DNA of 47,008 bases from Candidatus Scalindua arabica (GCA_018263435.1 JAANXD010000027.1:19202-66209); one strand, 5' to 3'. Numbered from the stretch's first letter, positions 9,488 through 18,008 are shown. Made by a program: numbers and translations. The notes: generated by a model from the letters alone, not told the origin.

Positions 9488-9581
9488 ATGAAACCTCTAT
9501 TGCCTCCATTAACGGTTATTTGCCTTGGAAGACTCCCAGGTGGAAGCATGGGGGAAAATAAATCCAGATAACTACTACTTG

Positions 9582-9614
9582 GTTTCGTACAGGGTTTTTA
9601 ACCCTGTACGAAAC
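9582..9614. repeat. Perfect 15-bp inverted repeat with 3-base loop (possible terminator) downstream of the cytochrome gene
   Basis: The two arms GTTTCGTACAGGGTT and AACCCTGTACGAAAC are exact reverse complements separated by TTT. The structure sits 12 bases beyond the cytochrome c stop codon and before lepA on the minus strand. It would form a very stable RNA hairpin, but no run of U follows it in either direction, so it is an atypical terminator. A mobile palindromic repeat unit or an mRNA 3'-end stabiliser is an alternative. Confidence 0.75.
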
Positions 9615-9626
9615 ACTTTAAACAGT

Positions 9627-9965
9627 TTATTGTGCGAATGCCCTGACAACAGGAACCATCGCCTTAATCTCTTCTTCTGACAACATATCACCAAATGGTA
9701 AATAATTAGAGTTGTCAGGATTACCGTTTGTGATTGAGTTTACAAAGTCGTCATCAGTACGTGTACCCTGCCACTCTGCATCAGTAAAATCTTTAACTTC
9801 AAAATCAATACCTGTCGGTGTACCTTTACCATCTTCACCATGGCACAATGCACACTTTTCAGCATATATCGCAGCTGTGTCGATATCAGCAGCCAATGTG
9901 TTTGAAAGGCTTAAACAAAAAATTAAACCCGAAAATATAAAACATATTATTGCCTTGCTTCTCAA
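9627..9965 (-). CDS. Small periplasmic monohaem c-type cytochrome
   Basis: This is a 112-residue protein with a signal peptide (hydrophobic residues 5-25, likely cleaved after the LSNTLA segment), then one haem site CALCH (Cys38, Cys41, His42) followed by GEDGKGTP, typical of class I cytochromes c. The probable distal methionine is in LPFGDML near residue 94, before the C-terminal helix EEEIKAMVPVVRAF. It would carry electrons in a periplasm-like or anammoxosome-like compartment; its redox partner is not visible. The start is TTG at 9965, chosen because of GGAGAGG four bases upstream. It has its own promoter and a hairpin after its end, so it is probably monocistronic within the surrounding housekeeping block. 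Confidence 0.9.
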   Translation of the reverse strand: MRSKAIICFIFSGLIFCLSLSNTLAADIDTAAIYAEKCALCHGEDGKGTPTGIDFEVKDFTDAEWQGTRTDDDFVNSITNGNPDNSNYLPFGDMLSEEEIKAMVPVVRAFAQ

Positions 9966-9991
9966 TGTACCTCTCCTTTTCTAACAACTAA

Positions 9992-10021
9992 ATTATAAAA
10001 AAATAAAACCTGCACTTTCAA
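9992..10021 (-). promoter_or_regulatory. Sigma70-like promoter of the cytochrome c gene
   Basis: On the minus strand a TTGAAA box (10016-10021) is followed by an 18-base spacer and a perfect TATAAT (9992-9997). Transcription would begin about 20 bases before the cytochrome TTG start. It lies between rdgB and the cytochrome gene, arguing for separate expression of the cytochrome. Confidence 0.65.
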
Positions 10022-10032
10022 GCGTACAGTAC

Positions 10033-10638
10033 TTACCAGGTTAGCTCCTTCAGCCTTTCACTAAAAAGCTGCAAGGCTAAGGCTCTGTGGCTGATCCGGT
10101 TCTTCATTTCAGATCCTAATTCTGCCATAGTAAGTTCATGTTCAGGTACATAAAATATAGGATCATACCCAAAACCATTGCTCCCTTTAGGCTCATTACT
10201 AATAATGCCTTCACAACTTGCATTTACAACAAACTGTAATTTATCAGGCTCAGCAAGGGCAATTGCACAACGAAACCTTGCCGTCCTCTTTTCAAATGGA
10301 ACTCCTTTTAATTCTTCTAGCAACCTTGAACATTTTTCCTCATAACCGGTATCTTCACCACAATAACGGGATGATAAAATACCTGGGCGTTTATCCAGTG
10401 CGTCAATTTCTAATCCCGAATCATCCGCCATAACACACATTTTACAAAATCCGGCCAACTCGAGTGCCTTCTTTATCGCATTATCTTCAAAGGTAACACC
10501 ATCTTCAATAACATTAGGAGGATTCTCAAAAACTTCCAAATCCAGCAACCTTACTGGTATTCCGTTTAGAATCTTCCTGATCTCCGTTTTTTTATTATTA
10601 TTACAAGTCCCAATTACGATTTCTTTCAATTTCAACAT
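10033..10638 (-). CDS. rdgB: XTP/dITP diphosphatase (non-canonical purine NTP pyrophosphatase, RdgB/HAM1 family)
   Basis: The 201-residue enzyme hydrolyses dITP, ITP and XTP to keep deaminated purines out of nucleic acids. Family motifs are clear: TCNNNKKTEI near the N-terminus (substrate phosphate contacts), VMADDSGLEIDAL with the catalytic aspartates (about 70-82), RPGILSSRY, and GSNGFGYDPIFYVPE near residues 152-166, ending with ISHRALAL. The length is normal. It starts 11 bases after rph, an arrangement found widely, and is the last gene of the argB-argD-argF-rph-rdgB series. Confidence 0.96.
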   Translation of the reverse strand: MLKLKEIVIGTCNNNKKTEIRKILNGIPVRLLDLEVFENPPNVIEDGVTFEDNAIKKALELAGFCKMCVMADDSGLEIDALDKRPGILSSRYCGEDTGYEEKCSRLLEELKGVPFEKRTARFRCAIALAEPDKLQFVVNASCEGIISNEPKGSNGFGYDPIFYVPEHELTMAELGSEMKNRISHRALALQLFSERLKELTW

Positions 10639-10649
10639 AATTCGTTGCG

Positions 10650-11366
10650 CTATTTTCCCAATGCTTCTTTTTGCATTCGGGTTAATTCACTTATACCCTT
10701 CTTTGCCTGTCCGATCATAAGAGCAAGTTCTTCCTCTGTGAATGTCTGTTTTTCCGCAGTACCTTGCAATTCTATATACTCACCATCTCCTGTTAATACT
10801 ATATTCATATCAACACTTGCCGAAACGTCCTCTTCATAACACAGATCCAGTAAAGCCACACTATCTACTACACCAACACTTATAGCCGCCACGCTCCCCA
10901 GAAGAGGTTCGCCTGTAAGTTCATCATTTTTTCTCAGCCAGTTGATGGCATCAGCTAATGCAACGTATGCACCAGTAATAGATGCCACTCGTGTACCACC
11001 GTCAGCCTGAATCACATCACAATCTATCCATATTGTCCTCTCTCCAATTGCAGACAAATCTACTACGGCACGCATAGAGCGTCCTATCAATCTTTGGATC
11101 TCATGTGTACGTCCACCTACCTTACCCCGTGAGGATTCCCTTGAAACTCTTTTAGGTGTGGAACCGGGCAATAATGAATATTCCGCCGTAACCCATCCCT
11201 GACCTGTATTCCTCTTATGAGGAGGTACACCTTCGTCTACTGAAGCCGTACATATCACTCTGGTATCACCGACTTGTATAAGCACAGAACCATGTGCAAA
11301 TTTCGTATAATTTCTTTCTATCAGTACCGGACGCATTTCATCCGGTTTTCTTCCGTCTTTTCGCAT
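10650..11366 (-). CDS. rph: Ribonuclease PH (tRNA 3'-end processing phosphorolytic exonuclease)
   Basis: RNase PH trims tRNA 3' trailers using phosphate. The 238-residue sequence begins RKDGRKPDEMRPV and contains GSVLIQVGDTRVICTASV, PGSTPKRVSRES, GRTHEIQRLIGRSMRAVVDL with the phosphate-binding arginines, and DVIQADGGTRVASITGA, all hallmarks of the family. The length and start are normal. It sits 30 bases after argF and 11 before rdgB. Confidence 0.97.
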   Translation of the reverse strand: MRKDGRKPDEMRPVLIERNYTKFAHGSVLIQVGDTRVICTASVDEGVPPHKRNTGQGWVTAEYSLLPGSTPKRVSRESSRGKVGGRTHEIQRLIGRSMRAVVDLSAIGERTIWIDCDVIQADGGTRVASITGAYVALADAINWLRKNDELTGEPLLGSVAAISVGVVDSVALLDLCYEEDVSASVDMNIVLTGDGEYIELQGTAEKQTFTEEELALMIGQAKKGISELTRMQKEALGK

Positions 11367-11396
11367 TATTGACCTCTATGGAAAATCTCACTATTC

Positions 11397-12323
11397 CTAC
11401 TTACAAATAAGGAGCTTTAACAGCGCCTTCTGTACGTGCAACCTGTTTTCAGCCTGATCGTAAACTATGGAATTCTGACCATCAATTACATCATCTGTAA
11501 TTTCTTCACCACGATGAGCCGGCAGACAGTGCATCACCAGAGCATCACTCTTTGCATGAGACATCAAATCACTGTTAACCTGAAAACCTTTAAAATGATT
11601 ATGCTTTGTCTCAGCTTCTCCTTCTTCTCCCATACTGATCCACGTATCGGTATAGATAACGTCTGCATCTTTAACCGCCTCTTTTGGATCGCTAATCAGT
11701 TCAATGTATTTATTACTGTCTTCTGTTGTTTCAGCAACCTTTTCCAGAAACTCTGCTGTCAACTCATAATTTTCAGGTGATGCAGCAGTATATGAAACAT
11801 TGAGTTTTGCACATAAAAAGGCCAATGATCTGGCAACGTTATTTCCATCACCAACATATGCAATTTTAATTTTGTCAAAACTCCCTTTTTTCTCCCTTAT
11901 AGTATACAAATCTGTAAGGGCCTGACATGGGTGTGTATAGTCAGAAAGCGCATTGACTACAGGAACAGAGGAGCAATCAGCAAGCGCAACAACTGTTTCA
12001 TGGTCATAAGTTCTAATGGTAATACAATCTACATATCTGGACAAAACCTTAGCAACGTCCTTTATAGATTCACGCTCACCAAGGTTTATGTCATGCTTGG
12101 TCAAATATATTGCATGGCCTCCCATCTGCGTCATCGCAACTTCAAAGGAAACCCTTGTCCGCATCGAACTCTTCTCAAAGATCATAGCCAGTGTTTTACC
12201 TGCAAGACAATGATCAGCTTCACCTTTTTGAAGAGAAGCCTTCATCTCGGCCGTCAACTTAAACATATCATTAATATCTCCAATCTTCAGATCAGAGATT
12301 GAAACCAGATTTTCACACTGCAT
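11397..12323 (-). CDS. argF: Ornithine carbamoyltransferase
   Basis: This enzyme makes citrulline from ornithine and carbamoyl phosphate, the sixth step of arginine synthesis. The carbamoyl-phosphate loop is SSMRTRVSFE (the family usually has S-T-R-T-R; methionine replaces threonine here, a mild variant seen in this family). Further motifs are HPCQALTDL, VGDGNNVARSL and the ornithine/catalytic loop MHCLPAHRGEEI. The start at ATG 12323 is preferred over an in-frame TTG 18 bases upstream because AGGGA precedes the ATG and it gives the normal length of 308 residues. It is flanked by argD upstream and rph downstream. Confidence 0.96.
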   Translation of the reverse strand: MQCENLVSISDLKIGDINDMFKLTAEMKASLQKGEADHCLAGKTLAMIFEKSSMRTRVSFEVAMTQMGGHAIYLTKHDINLGERESIKDVAKVLSRYVDCITIRTYDHETVVALADCSSVPVVNALSDYTHPCQALTDLYTIREKKGSFDKIKIAYVGDGNNVARSLAFLCAKLNVSYTAASPENYELTAEFLEKVAETTEDSNKYIELISDPKEAVKDADVIYTDTWISMGEEGEAETKHNHFKGFQVNSDLMSHAKSDALVMHCLPAHRGEEITDDVIDGQNSIVYDQAENRLHVQKALLKLLICK

Positions 12324-12343
12324 ATTTTTCCCTGTAGTCAACG

Positions 12344-12387
12344 ACCACCGGCATAGCCTTATTTAGTCACCCCAGCATAGCTGGTGG
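12344..12387 (-). repeat. Pair of related small hairpin repeats between argD and argF
   Basis: Two related motifs occur in tandem: ACCACCGGCATAGCC (12344-12358) and CACCCCAGCATAGCTGGTGG (12368-12387). The second contains a perfect CCAGC-ATA-GCTGG stem, and the first has the same ATA loop with a GGC/GCC stem. They look like decayed copies of one palindromic unit (consensus stem CCACCGGC with ATA loop). They are in the transcribed argD-argF spacer, where they might attenuate or process the mRNA. Confidence 0.55.
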
Positions 12388-12419
12388 TTTACTGTACAGA
12401 TAAATTACTTAGTTATTAT

Positions 12420-13601
12420 TTAAACGGATTTCAAGATACCATTTAAAATTCCCAAACCCTCATCAATATGTTCCTTTTTCACATTGAGTTGAGGCATGAT
12501 CCTTATTACTGTATCATGAGTACAGTTCAACAGGAGCCCGGCTTCCATACACTTTTTAACAGTTTCGGCAGCAGGGATCTTAAGTTCAATGCCTATCATT
12601 AATCCAATACCTCTTACTTCTTTTATAACATTAAGCTCTTTAGCCATGTTTCCCAATTGATCAAAGATATAATCACCCATCTTAGCCGCTTTGTCCAATA
12701 AACCCTCTGCCTCGATTGTTTCAAATACTGCAGCCGATGCGGCACATGCAAGGGGATTACCTCCGAATGTAGAAGCATGACTGCCCGGCACAAGGCTTTT
12801 AGCGATCTCTTTAGTCGCTTCCATAGCACCAACTGCTGTACCGTTTCCAAGTGCTTTAGCAAGCGTCATAATATCTGGAGTTATGTCATAATGTTGATAA
12901 GCGAAATACCTACCTGTCCTTCCCATACCGCACTGAACTTCATCAAGAATCAGAAGAATATCGTTGTCATCACAAATTTTCCTCAACCCTGTCATATAAT
13001 CTTTGCTGGCCACATTAATTCCGCCTTCTCCCTGAACAGTTTCAAGCATTATTCCGCAGGTCTTGTCATCCACGGCATCTTCCACCTCACCAAGATTATT
13101 AAATGAAACATACGAAAAACCCTCAACAAGTGGAGCAAAACCTTTGTGATACTTTGGTTGTGCTGTTGCCGTAACGGTTGCCATGGTTCTTCCATGAAAG
13201 GAATCCTTCATCGTGATAAGCCTATATTTCCCTTTTGGAAAGCTGTGAATTCTTGCCAGCTTTATAGCCGCCTCATTTGCTTCCGCCCCGCTGTTGCAAA
13301 AAAAACATTGACCGTTAAATGAGTTTTCAGAAATATACTTTGCAAGACGTCCCTGCGGCTCAGAATAGAAAATATTGGGCACGTGCACCAGCGTTGCCGC
13401 CTGATCCTGTGTCGCCTTCGTCACATCAGGATGACAATGTCCCAGCGAACTGACCGCCCATCCAGAGAAAAGGTCCAGGTATCGCTTCCCGTTTTCATCC
13501 CACACATATACCCCTTCACCCTTAACAAGCACTATAGGGAGACGAGGATAATTTGGGATTACATAATTATCATAGTCCTCAATTATTTTACTTTTCTTCA
13601 T
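12420..13601 (-). CDS. argD: Acetylornithine aminotransferase
   Basis: This is a class III PLP aminotransferase of 393 residues that converts N-acetylglutamate semialdehyde to N-acetylornithine. Visible features are the N-terminal DLFSGWAVSSLGHCHP, the PLP region FCNSGAEANEAAIKLAR (about 101-117), SFHGRTMATVTATAQ, LETVQGEGG, LILDEVQCGMGRTG, and the Schiff-base lysine in TLAKALGNG. Being located between argB and argF supports the arginine assignment over related GABA or ornithine aminotransferases. The gap to argB is 128 bases and to argF about 96 bases, the latter holding the hairpin repeats. Confidence 0.96.
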   Translation of the reverse strand: MKKSKIIEDYDNYVIPNYPRLPIVLVKGEGVYVWDENGKRYLDLFSGWAVSSLGHCHPDVTKATQDQAATLVHVPNIFYSEPQGRLAKYISENSFNGQCFFCNSGAEANEAAIKLARIHSFPKGKYRLITMKDSFHGRTMATVTATAQPKYHKGFAPLVEGFSYVSFNNLGEVEDAVDDKTCGIMLETVQGEGGINVASKDYMTGLRKICDDNDILLILDEVQCGMGRTGRYFAYQHYDITPDIMTLAKALGNGTAVGAMEATKEIAKSLVPGSHASTFGGNPLACAASAAVFETIEAEGLLDKAAKMGDYIFDQLGNMAKELNVIKEVRGIGLMIGIELKIPAAETVKKCMEAGLLLNCTHDTVIRIMPQLNVKKEHIDEGLGILNGILKSV

Positions 13602-13729
13602 ATTTAAATTCCCTTAAGCGGATTTCCTGCGATGTGAGGAAACTGAAAAAAATGGAAGGGTTTAATTTTGTGTGCTCTTTTTGAAGTGGGTAAATACCAA
13701 AAAGACCAACTCTCAAAACATCTAATGAC

Positions 13730-14734
13730 CTAAACTATGATCTGGGTCCCAATCCCCTTGTCAGTAAATATTTCCAGTAACAGGGAATGGGGAATATGAC
13801 CGTCAATAATATGGGCTTTCCTTACGCCTTCCCTCAATGCTGCTATACAAGCTTTTGCCTTCGGTAGCATACCACCTCTTATAATCTCGCTTTCTATCAG
13901 CTTATTTACCTCATCCTCATGTAACGTAGACGTAAACGACTCCGGATCGGACGGGTCAGTTGATATCCCATGAGTATTAGAAATAAATACTAATTTCTCT
14001 GCCTTTAAGGAACCTGCAACAAAGGAGGCTACATTATCCGCATTTACATTAAAGTTCACCTCTCCAGCCCCTTCGGCAATCGGTGGTACAATTGGGATAT
14101 TATCACCTTCACATAAACTATTAAATCTTTCATGCTCTATCCCCGTAAGTTCTCCCACATAACCAAGATCATTTGACTCTGTCTTGTCCTCACTTTCGCA
14201 GACAAACTTTCTGGCCTTGATCGGACTCTTTTCCCTGTTCCACACACAAACGCCTTTTGCTCCCATTTCGTCAATTTGGTTTATAATTAATTTGCCAATC
14301 TGATTTACGAGTACATCAATAGCAATCTTTAATGTCTCTTCGTCAGTTACACGATATCCATGTATAAAAAGAGGCTTCTTTCCCCTCTTCTCCATCTCAC
14401 TGCTTATATGCGGACCACCACCATATACTATCACAGGCATCATACCGATAGTCTTCATAAAAACCATATCCTGAAGGATGCTTTGAAAGGTTTTTATATT
14501 GACCATAGCACTACCACCAAACTTTACCACAACCACTTTACCCTTGAATGATTGTATGTATGGTAATGCCTCTATCAATGCCCTGGATTTTCGAATTGCC
14601 TCTTCCATTGATATGTCCTTTGTGTAACCTCTTTTCAATTTTTCAGCATCAACTTCAGGAGGAAAAATACCCTCATACAGAATATCTGAAATTTCGCTTT
14701 TCTTCGTATTTTTGCTTGTTGCCTGCAAACTCAT
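13730..14734 (-). CDS. argB: Acetylglutamate kinase, arginine-inhibited type
   Basis: This kinase phosphorylates N-acetylglutamate, the controlling step of the cyclic/linear arginine pathway. The core begins KVVVVKFGGSAM (about 65-76), with VIVYGGGPHISSEMEKRG, NVNADNVASFVAGSLKAEK and a C-terminal GGMLPKAKAC segment. The stretch MEEAIRKSRALIEALPYIQSF just before the core matches the N-terminal helix typical of hexameric, arginine-feedback-inhibited enzymes. A further roughly 40 residues precede that helix, and an insert of about 15 residues (ARKFVCESEDKTESND) lies in the middle, making the protein 334 residues against the usual 290-300. It is the first gene after a strong promoter. Confidence 0.95.
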   Translation of the reverse strand: MSLQATSKNTKKSEISDILYEGIFPPEVDAEKLKRGYTKDISMEEAIRKSRALIEALPYIQSFKGKVVVVKFGGSAMVNIKTFQSILQDMVFMKTIGMMPVIVYGGGPHISSEMEKRGKKPLFIHGYRVTDEETLKIAIDVLVNQIGKLIINQIDEMGAKGVCVWNREKSPIKARKFVCESEDKTESNDLGYVGELTGIEHERFNSLCEGDNIPIVPPIAEGAGEVNFNVNADNVASFVAGSLKAEKLVFISNTHGISTDPSDPESFTSTLHEDEVNKLIESEIIRGGMLPKAKACIAALREGVRKAHIIDGHIPHSLLLEIFTDKGIGTQIIV

Positions 14735-14780
14735 ATTTCTCTTAATAGCTTTATATATAATAAATTACAACAAACTAAAA

Positions 14781-14808
14781 ATTATAGCTTCTAGTATATA
14801 TCTGTCAA
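14781..14808 (-). promoter_or_regulatory. Strong sigma70-like promoter of the argB operon
   Basis: On the minus strand a perfect TTGACA (14803-14808) is followed by a 16-base spacer and a perfect TATAAT (14781-14786), about 47 bases before the argB ATG. It starts just after the ruvC stop, so argB is likely transcribed separately from ruvC. No obvious arginine operator palindrome is visible around it. Confidence 0.75.
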
Positions 14809-14810
14809 GA

Positions 14811-15290
14811 CTAAATCATCGATTTGCCTCTATGACAATGACATATGGCCATTGCGAGAGCGTCAGAAGCATCATACTTTTTCGGCACCTCAGATAAGGC
14901 TAGTATAACCTTCACCATTTCACTGACCTGTCCTTTTTGAGCACTGCCTACACCAACAACTGCCCTCTTGACTACGGTAGGCGCATATTCAGCCATCGGG
15001 ACATCTGCTGAAGCCGCACACAAGATAGCTATGCCTCTGGCCTCACCTATCTTAATAGCCGATTTTACGCTTTTTCCATAAAACACTTCTTCTAATGCGA
15101 TATAGTCTGGCTTATATTCTTCTATAACTTTATTTAATCCCTCGAAAATCAATTTAAGCCTGTCCGGAAAAGAATCCTTCCTCTTGCCTTCAATTGTACC
15201 ATGAGTGACGTGAGACAACTTGCCATTGATATCATCAACAACACCATAACCGGTTATCATCGTTCCTGGATCTATTCCTAAAACTCGCAT
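14811..15290 (-). CDS. ruvC: Holliday junction endonuclease RuvC
   Basis: RuvC resolves recombination intermediates with RuvAB. The 159-residue RNase H-fold protein starts VLGIDPGTMITGYGVVD (first catalytic Asp7), has the acidic residue in ALEEVFYGKSVKSA (about Glu66-67) and the C-terminal acidic pair in YDASDALAMAICH. The length is typical. ruvA and ruvB are not adjacent here. It lies between the ZIP transporter gene and the argB promoter. Confidence 0.95.
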   Translation of the reverse strand: MRVLGIDPGTMITGYGVVDDINGKLSHVTHGTIEGKRKDSFPDRLKLIFEGLNKVIEEYKPDYIALEEVFYGKSVKSAIKIGEARGIAILCAASADVPMAEYAPTVVKRAVVGVGSAQKGQVSEMVKVILALSEVPKKYDASDALAMAICHCHRGKSMI

Positions 15291-15317
15291 AATAATAGTA
15301 AACGAAAGACCACATTC

Positions 15318-16034
15318 TTAAAATAAATACTTGCCGGCACCCATTAAAAGCAAACCAAACAATAGACAAGCCAGGTTATAATATTTTCTGGGATTGTGTT
15401 GATGAACAAATGGTAAAAGATCACTAATAGCAATATACAAAAAGGTTCCAGCTGATATCCCGATTGCCCATGCCAGAATATTTTCGTGCAGATTACTCAA
15501 GACAAAGAAAGCAATAACCGCTCCTATAGGCGTGGTTAACGCAAAGATTATGACGAGCTTAATAATCCTAGCTTTTTTATATCCCCCTTGAATAAGAATA
15601 CCGGTAAGGGAGAGGGCAGAAGGAAACTTGTGGATTACAATCGCAAGGAAAATCATTAAACCAATATCTTTTACTATGAAACCGGCTCCCATAGACAGGC
15701 CATCTAATAAACTGTGAAATGATATTCCCAGAAAGGCTGAAACACCGATTGTATGAAAGTCACAAACATCCTCTTCACAGGAATGCACCATTATGAATTT
15801 TTCCATTATATAAATAATAAAAAAACCTATTATTATGGGTATTCCAACATTACTGCCCAGAGACGGTGTAATTGCCGGCAGCATATGAAAAAAACAAGTC
15901 CCAAATAATACACCTGCGCCAAAACTGATTATCAACCTGAAACTATCTTTAGACCAGCTTTTTACCAATGGAAGCAGGCCACCAATAGTGGAAATTGCAA
16001 ATATAAGTAACAGGTACCAAAAAAACGTTGTCAT
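15318..16034 (-). CDS. ZIP-family divalent metal transporter
   Basis: This is a polytopic membrane protein of 238 residues with about eight hydrophobic segments and the ZIP metal-site helices HSLLDGLSMGAGF (helix IV, about 113-125) and HKFPSALSLTGILIQGG (helix V). A short loop with HSCEEDVCDFH may bind metal, taking the place of the usual His-rich cytoplasmic loop. It probably imports zinc or iron. The start at ATG 16034 is preferred over TTG 16055 because GGAG lies six bases before the ATG. It is followed after 27 bases by ruvC and diverges from pyrD. No Zur or Fur box could be recognised by eye. Confidence 0.87.
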   Translation of the reverse strand: MTTFFWYLLLIFAISTIGGLLPLVKSWSKDSFRLIISFGAGVLFGTCFFHMLPAITPSLGSNVGIPIIIGFFIIYIMEKFIMVHSCEEDVCDFHTIGVSAFLGISFHSLLDGLSMGAGFIVKDIGLMIFLAIVIHKFPSALSLTGILIQGGYKKARIIKLVIIFALTTPIGAVIAFFVLSNLHENILAWAIGISAGTFLYIAISDLLPFVHQHNPRKYYNLACLLFGLLLMGAGKYLF

Positions 16035-16273
16035 ACTATTCTCCATTTGAAACAAAGACTGGCATAGACGGCAATCTGTTCAATTCTGGAAAAGGCTGAA
16101 ATATTCTTTTTTCAATTGTAACTAAAAAACACATTTTCCATCAAAAGTCAATATTTTAAGAACAATCGAAAATATACCTTCAACAATCCCTTACCTTTTG
16201 GTATACTCCGAAAACTTTATTTACAAGATTTGTTGTTTTATTGTTTTATCCTGTAAATCCTGTCCAATATAAT

Positions 16274-17194
16274 ATGACTACTCCAAATCTCACCATTGAC
16301 CTGTGCGGGACCAAATTATCAAACCCAACCGTTCTGCCGTCCGGATTTTTAGGTACCTCTAAATCTCTGCTCAAACGGGTTGCCGATAGTGGTGCCGGTG
16401 CAGCTACCATAAAGTCGGTCAGTTTTGAAGCAAGAGAAGGACACAAAAACCCGACAGTTATCCCTTTTGAAGCTGGATTATTGAATGCAGTCGGGTACTC
16501 AAACCCCGGTGCGGAAGAGACAGCCAGGGAGTTCACAAATTTAGAAGACGTCTCAATCCCAGTAATAGCAAGCGTCATAGGCACAGAGGCGGGAGACTTC
16601 GTACGCGTTGTGGATAAGTTGTCAGCAAGTGGCTTCTCTGCCATAGAGCTACCACTCTCATGCCCTCACACACCCGGATTCGGCCTGCTGGCCGGGCAGG
16701 GAACGCCGGAAAGCACGAAGGACATAGTCTCTGCAGTCAGAAAGGCCACTAAACTGCCGATTTTCGTAAAATTATCACCTAACATACTAGAAATAGGGAA
16801 CTTAGCAAAAGCTGCCGAGGACGCGGGTGCCAATGCCATAACAGCCGTAAATACACTGGGTCCGGGGATGATTATAAACATAGAGGCGCGTAACCCTGTC
16901 CTATCCTACAGGGTTGGAGGGGTCTCAGGACAGGCCCTGAGACCGATTGCAACCCGATGTGTATATGATATCTACGAGGCTGTTAAAATTCCTATAATAG
17001 GCACAGGTGGGATATCCACAGGCAGGCATGCCATAGAGATGATTATGGCCGGAGCAGCCGCTATTGGAGTTGGTACCGGAATATACGAAAGGGGAATCGA
17101 CATCTTCAGTAAAATCTGCCGGGAAATGGAAACTTGGATGTCTGAGAACAATTTTAACAATATCAACGAAATGACAGGAATTGCCCATGAGTAA
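16274..17194 (+). CDS. pyrD: Dihydroorotate dehydrogenase, class 1B catalytic subunit
   Basis: This flavoenzyme oxidises dihydroorotate to orotate in pyrimidine synthesis. The sequence shows the TIM-barrel FMN features: NPTVLPSGFLG near the N-terminus, NAVGYSNPG, ELPLSCPHTPGFG (the catalytic region; class 1B normally has a cysteine in the equivalent NxSCPN loop, and here SCPH keeps the cysteine), FVKLSPN, AVNTLGPGM, GGVSGQALRP and PIIGTGGISTGRHA. It is directly followed by pyrK, which fits the heterotetrameric NAD-linked 1B type. ATG 16274 gives 306 residues, the family norm; an in-frame TTG at 16241 would add 11 residues. Confidence 0.95.
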   Translation: MTTPNLTIDLCGTKLSNPTVLPSGFLGTSKSLLKRVADSGAGAATIKSVSFEAREGHKNPTVIPFEAGLLNAVGYSNPGAEETAREFTNLEDVSIPVIASVIGTEAGDFVRVVDKLSASGFSAIELPLSCPHTPGFGLLAGQGTPESTKDIVSAVRKATKLPIFVKLSPNILEIGNLAKAAEDAGANAITAVNTLGPGMIINIEARNPVLSYRVGGVSGQALRPIATRCVYDIYEAVKIPIIGTGGISTGRHAIEMIMAGAAAIGVGTGIYERGIDIFSKICREMETWMSENNFNNINEMTGIAHE

Positions 17195-18008
17195 CGGTTT
17201 TGATCAACCGGTAATGATGAAGATTGACAAGATAATCAACGAATCTGATGACACAAAATCATTCATGTTCAGGCACAATCTTGATTACAAACCCGGACAA
17301 TTTATAATGGTCTGGCTACCCGGTATAGATGAGAAGCCGTTTGCCGTATCATATTACGGTGACGACTTTTTCGGAATCACAGTACTTGTGAGAGGTAAAT
17401 CTACAAAGTACATGCACAGCATGGGTGTGGGAGAACAGCTGGGCATAAGAGGCCCGTTCGGGCATGGATTCAGTATTACGGATAACATTAAGGACGGCAG
17501 TGGAAACGCATGTGTAATAGGAGGCGGATGCGGAATGGCGTCACTGACCGTGCTTATTGAAAGTTTGCAGGATAACAATACTACAATACTCACGGGGGCA
17601 ACTACAAAGACAACGCTATTATTTAAAAACCGTTATAAGGACATAACGATTTTTACTGACGATGGTAGTGAAGGAAGTAAGGGATATCCAACGGACGCCC
17701 TTGAAGACCTGCACAAGGAAAATAGTTACAGCATTATATACACCTGCGGTCCTGAGATTATGATGTCTAAGGTATACGAATTCTGCAAGAAACATAATAT
17801 ACAATGCGAGGCGTCACTGGAGAGATACATGAAATGCGGAATAGGCATTTGCGGGCAGTGTGTCTGCGACGGACAGATGGTGTGCAAAGACGGGCCGGTA
17901 TTTGACTCACAGGCGCTTGGCAAGATGAGTGACTTTGGAAATTATTCGCTCTTGAAAAGTGGACAGAAAGTTTCTATAAATGATTATGGGAAATGGAAAG
18001 AGGCGTAA
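17187..18008 (+). CDS. pyrK: Dihydroorotate dehydrogenase electron-transfer subunit PyrK
   Basis: PyrK passes electrons from PyrD to NAD through FAD and a 2Fe-2S cluster. The protein has an FAD-binding barrel at the N-terminus (KPGQFIMVWLPG, EKPFAVSYYG), an NAD-binding fold with VIGGGCGMASL, and a C-terminal cluster site in CGIGICGQCVCDGQ plus a later Cys in MVCKDGPVF, the four-cysteine PyrK pattern. ATG 17187 overlaps the end of pyrD by eight bases and gives 273 residues, which suggests translational coupling. Confidence 0.95.
   Translation: MSNGFDQPVMMKIDKIINESDDTKSFMFRHNLDYKPGQFIMVWLPGIDEKPFAVSYYGDDFFGITVLVRGKSTKYMHSMGVGEQLGIRGPFGHGFSITDNIKDGSGNACVIGGGCGMASLTVLIESLQDNNTTILTGATTKTTLLFKNRYKDITIFTDDGSEGSKGYPTDALEDLHKENSYSIIYTCGPEIMMSKVYEFCKKHNIQCEASLERYMKCGIGICGQCVCDGQMVCKDGPVFDSQALGKMSDFGNYSLLKSGQKVSINDYGKWKEA

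Noticed and set aside
12623-12862. Minus-strand frame of 79 codons in another phase inside argD
   Set aside because: It is entirely within the argD coding sequence, has odd composition and lacks a ribosome site.
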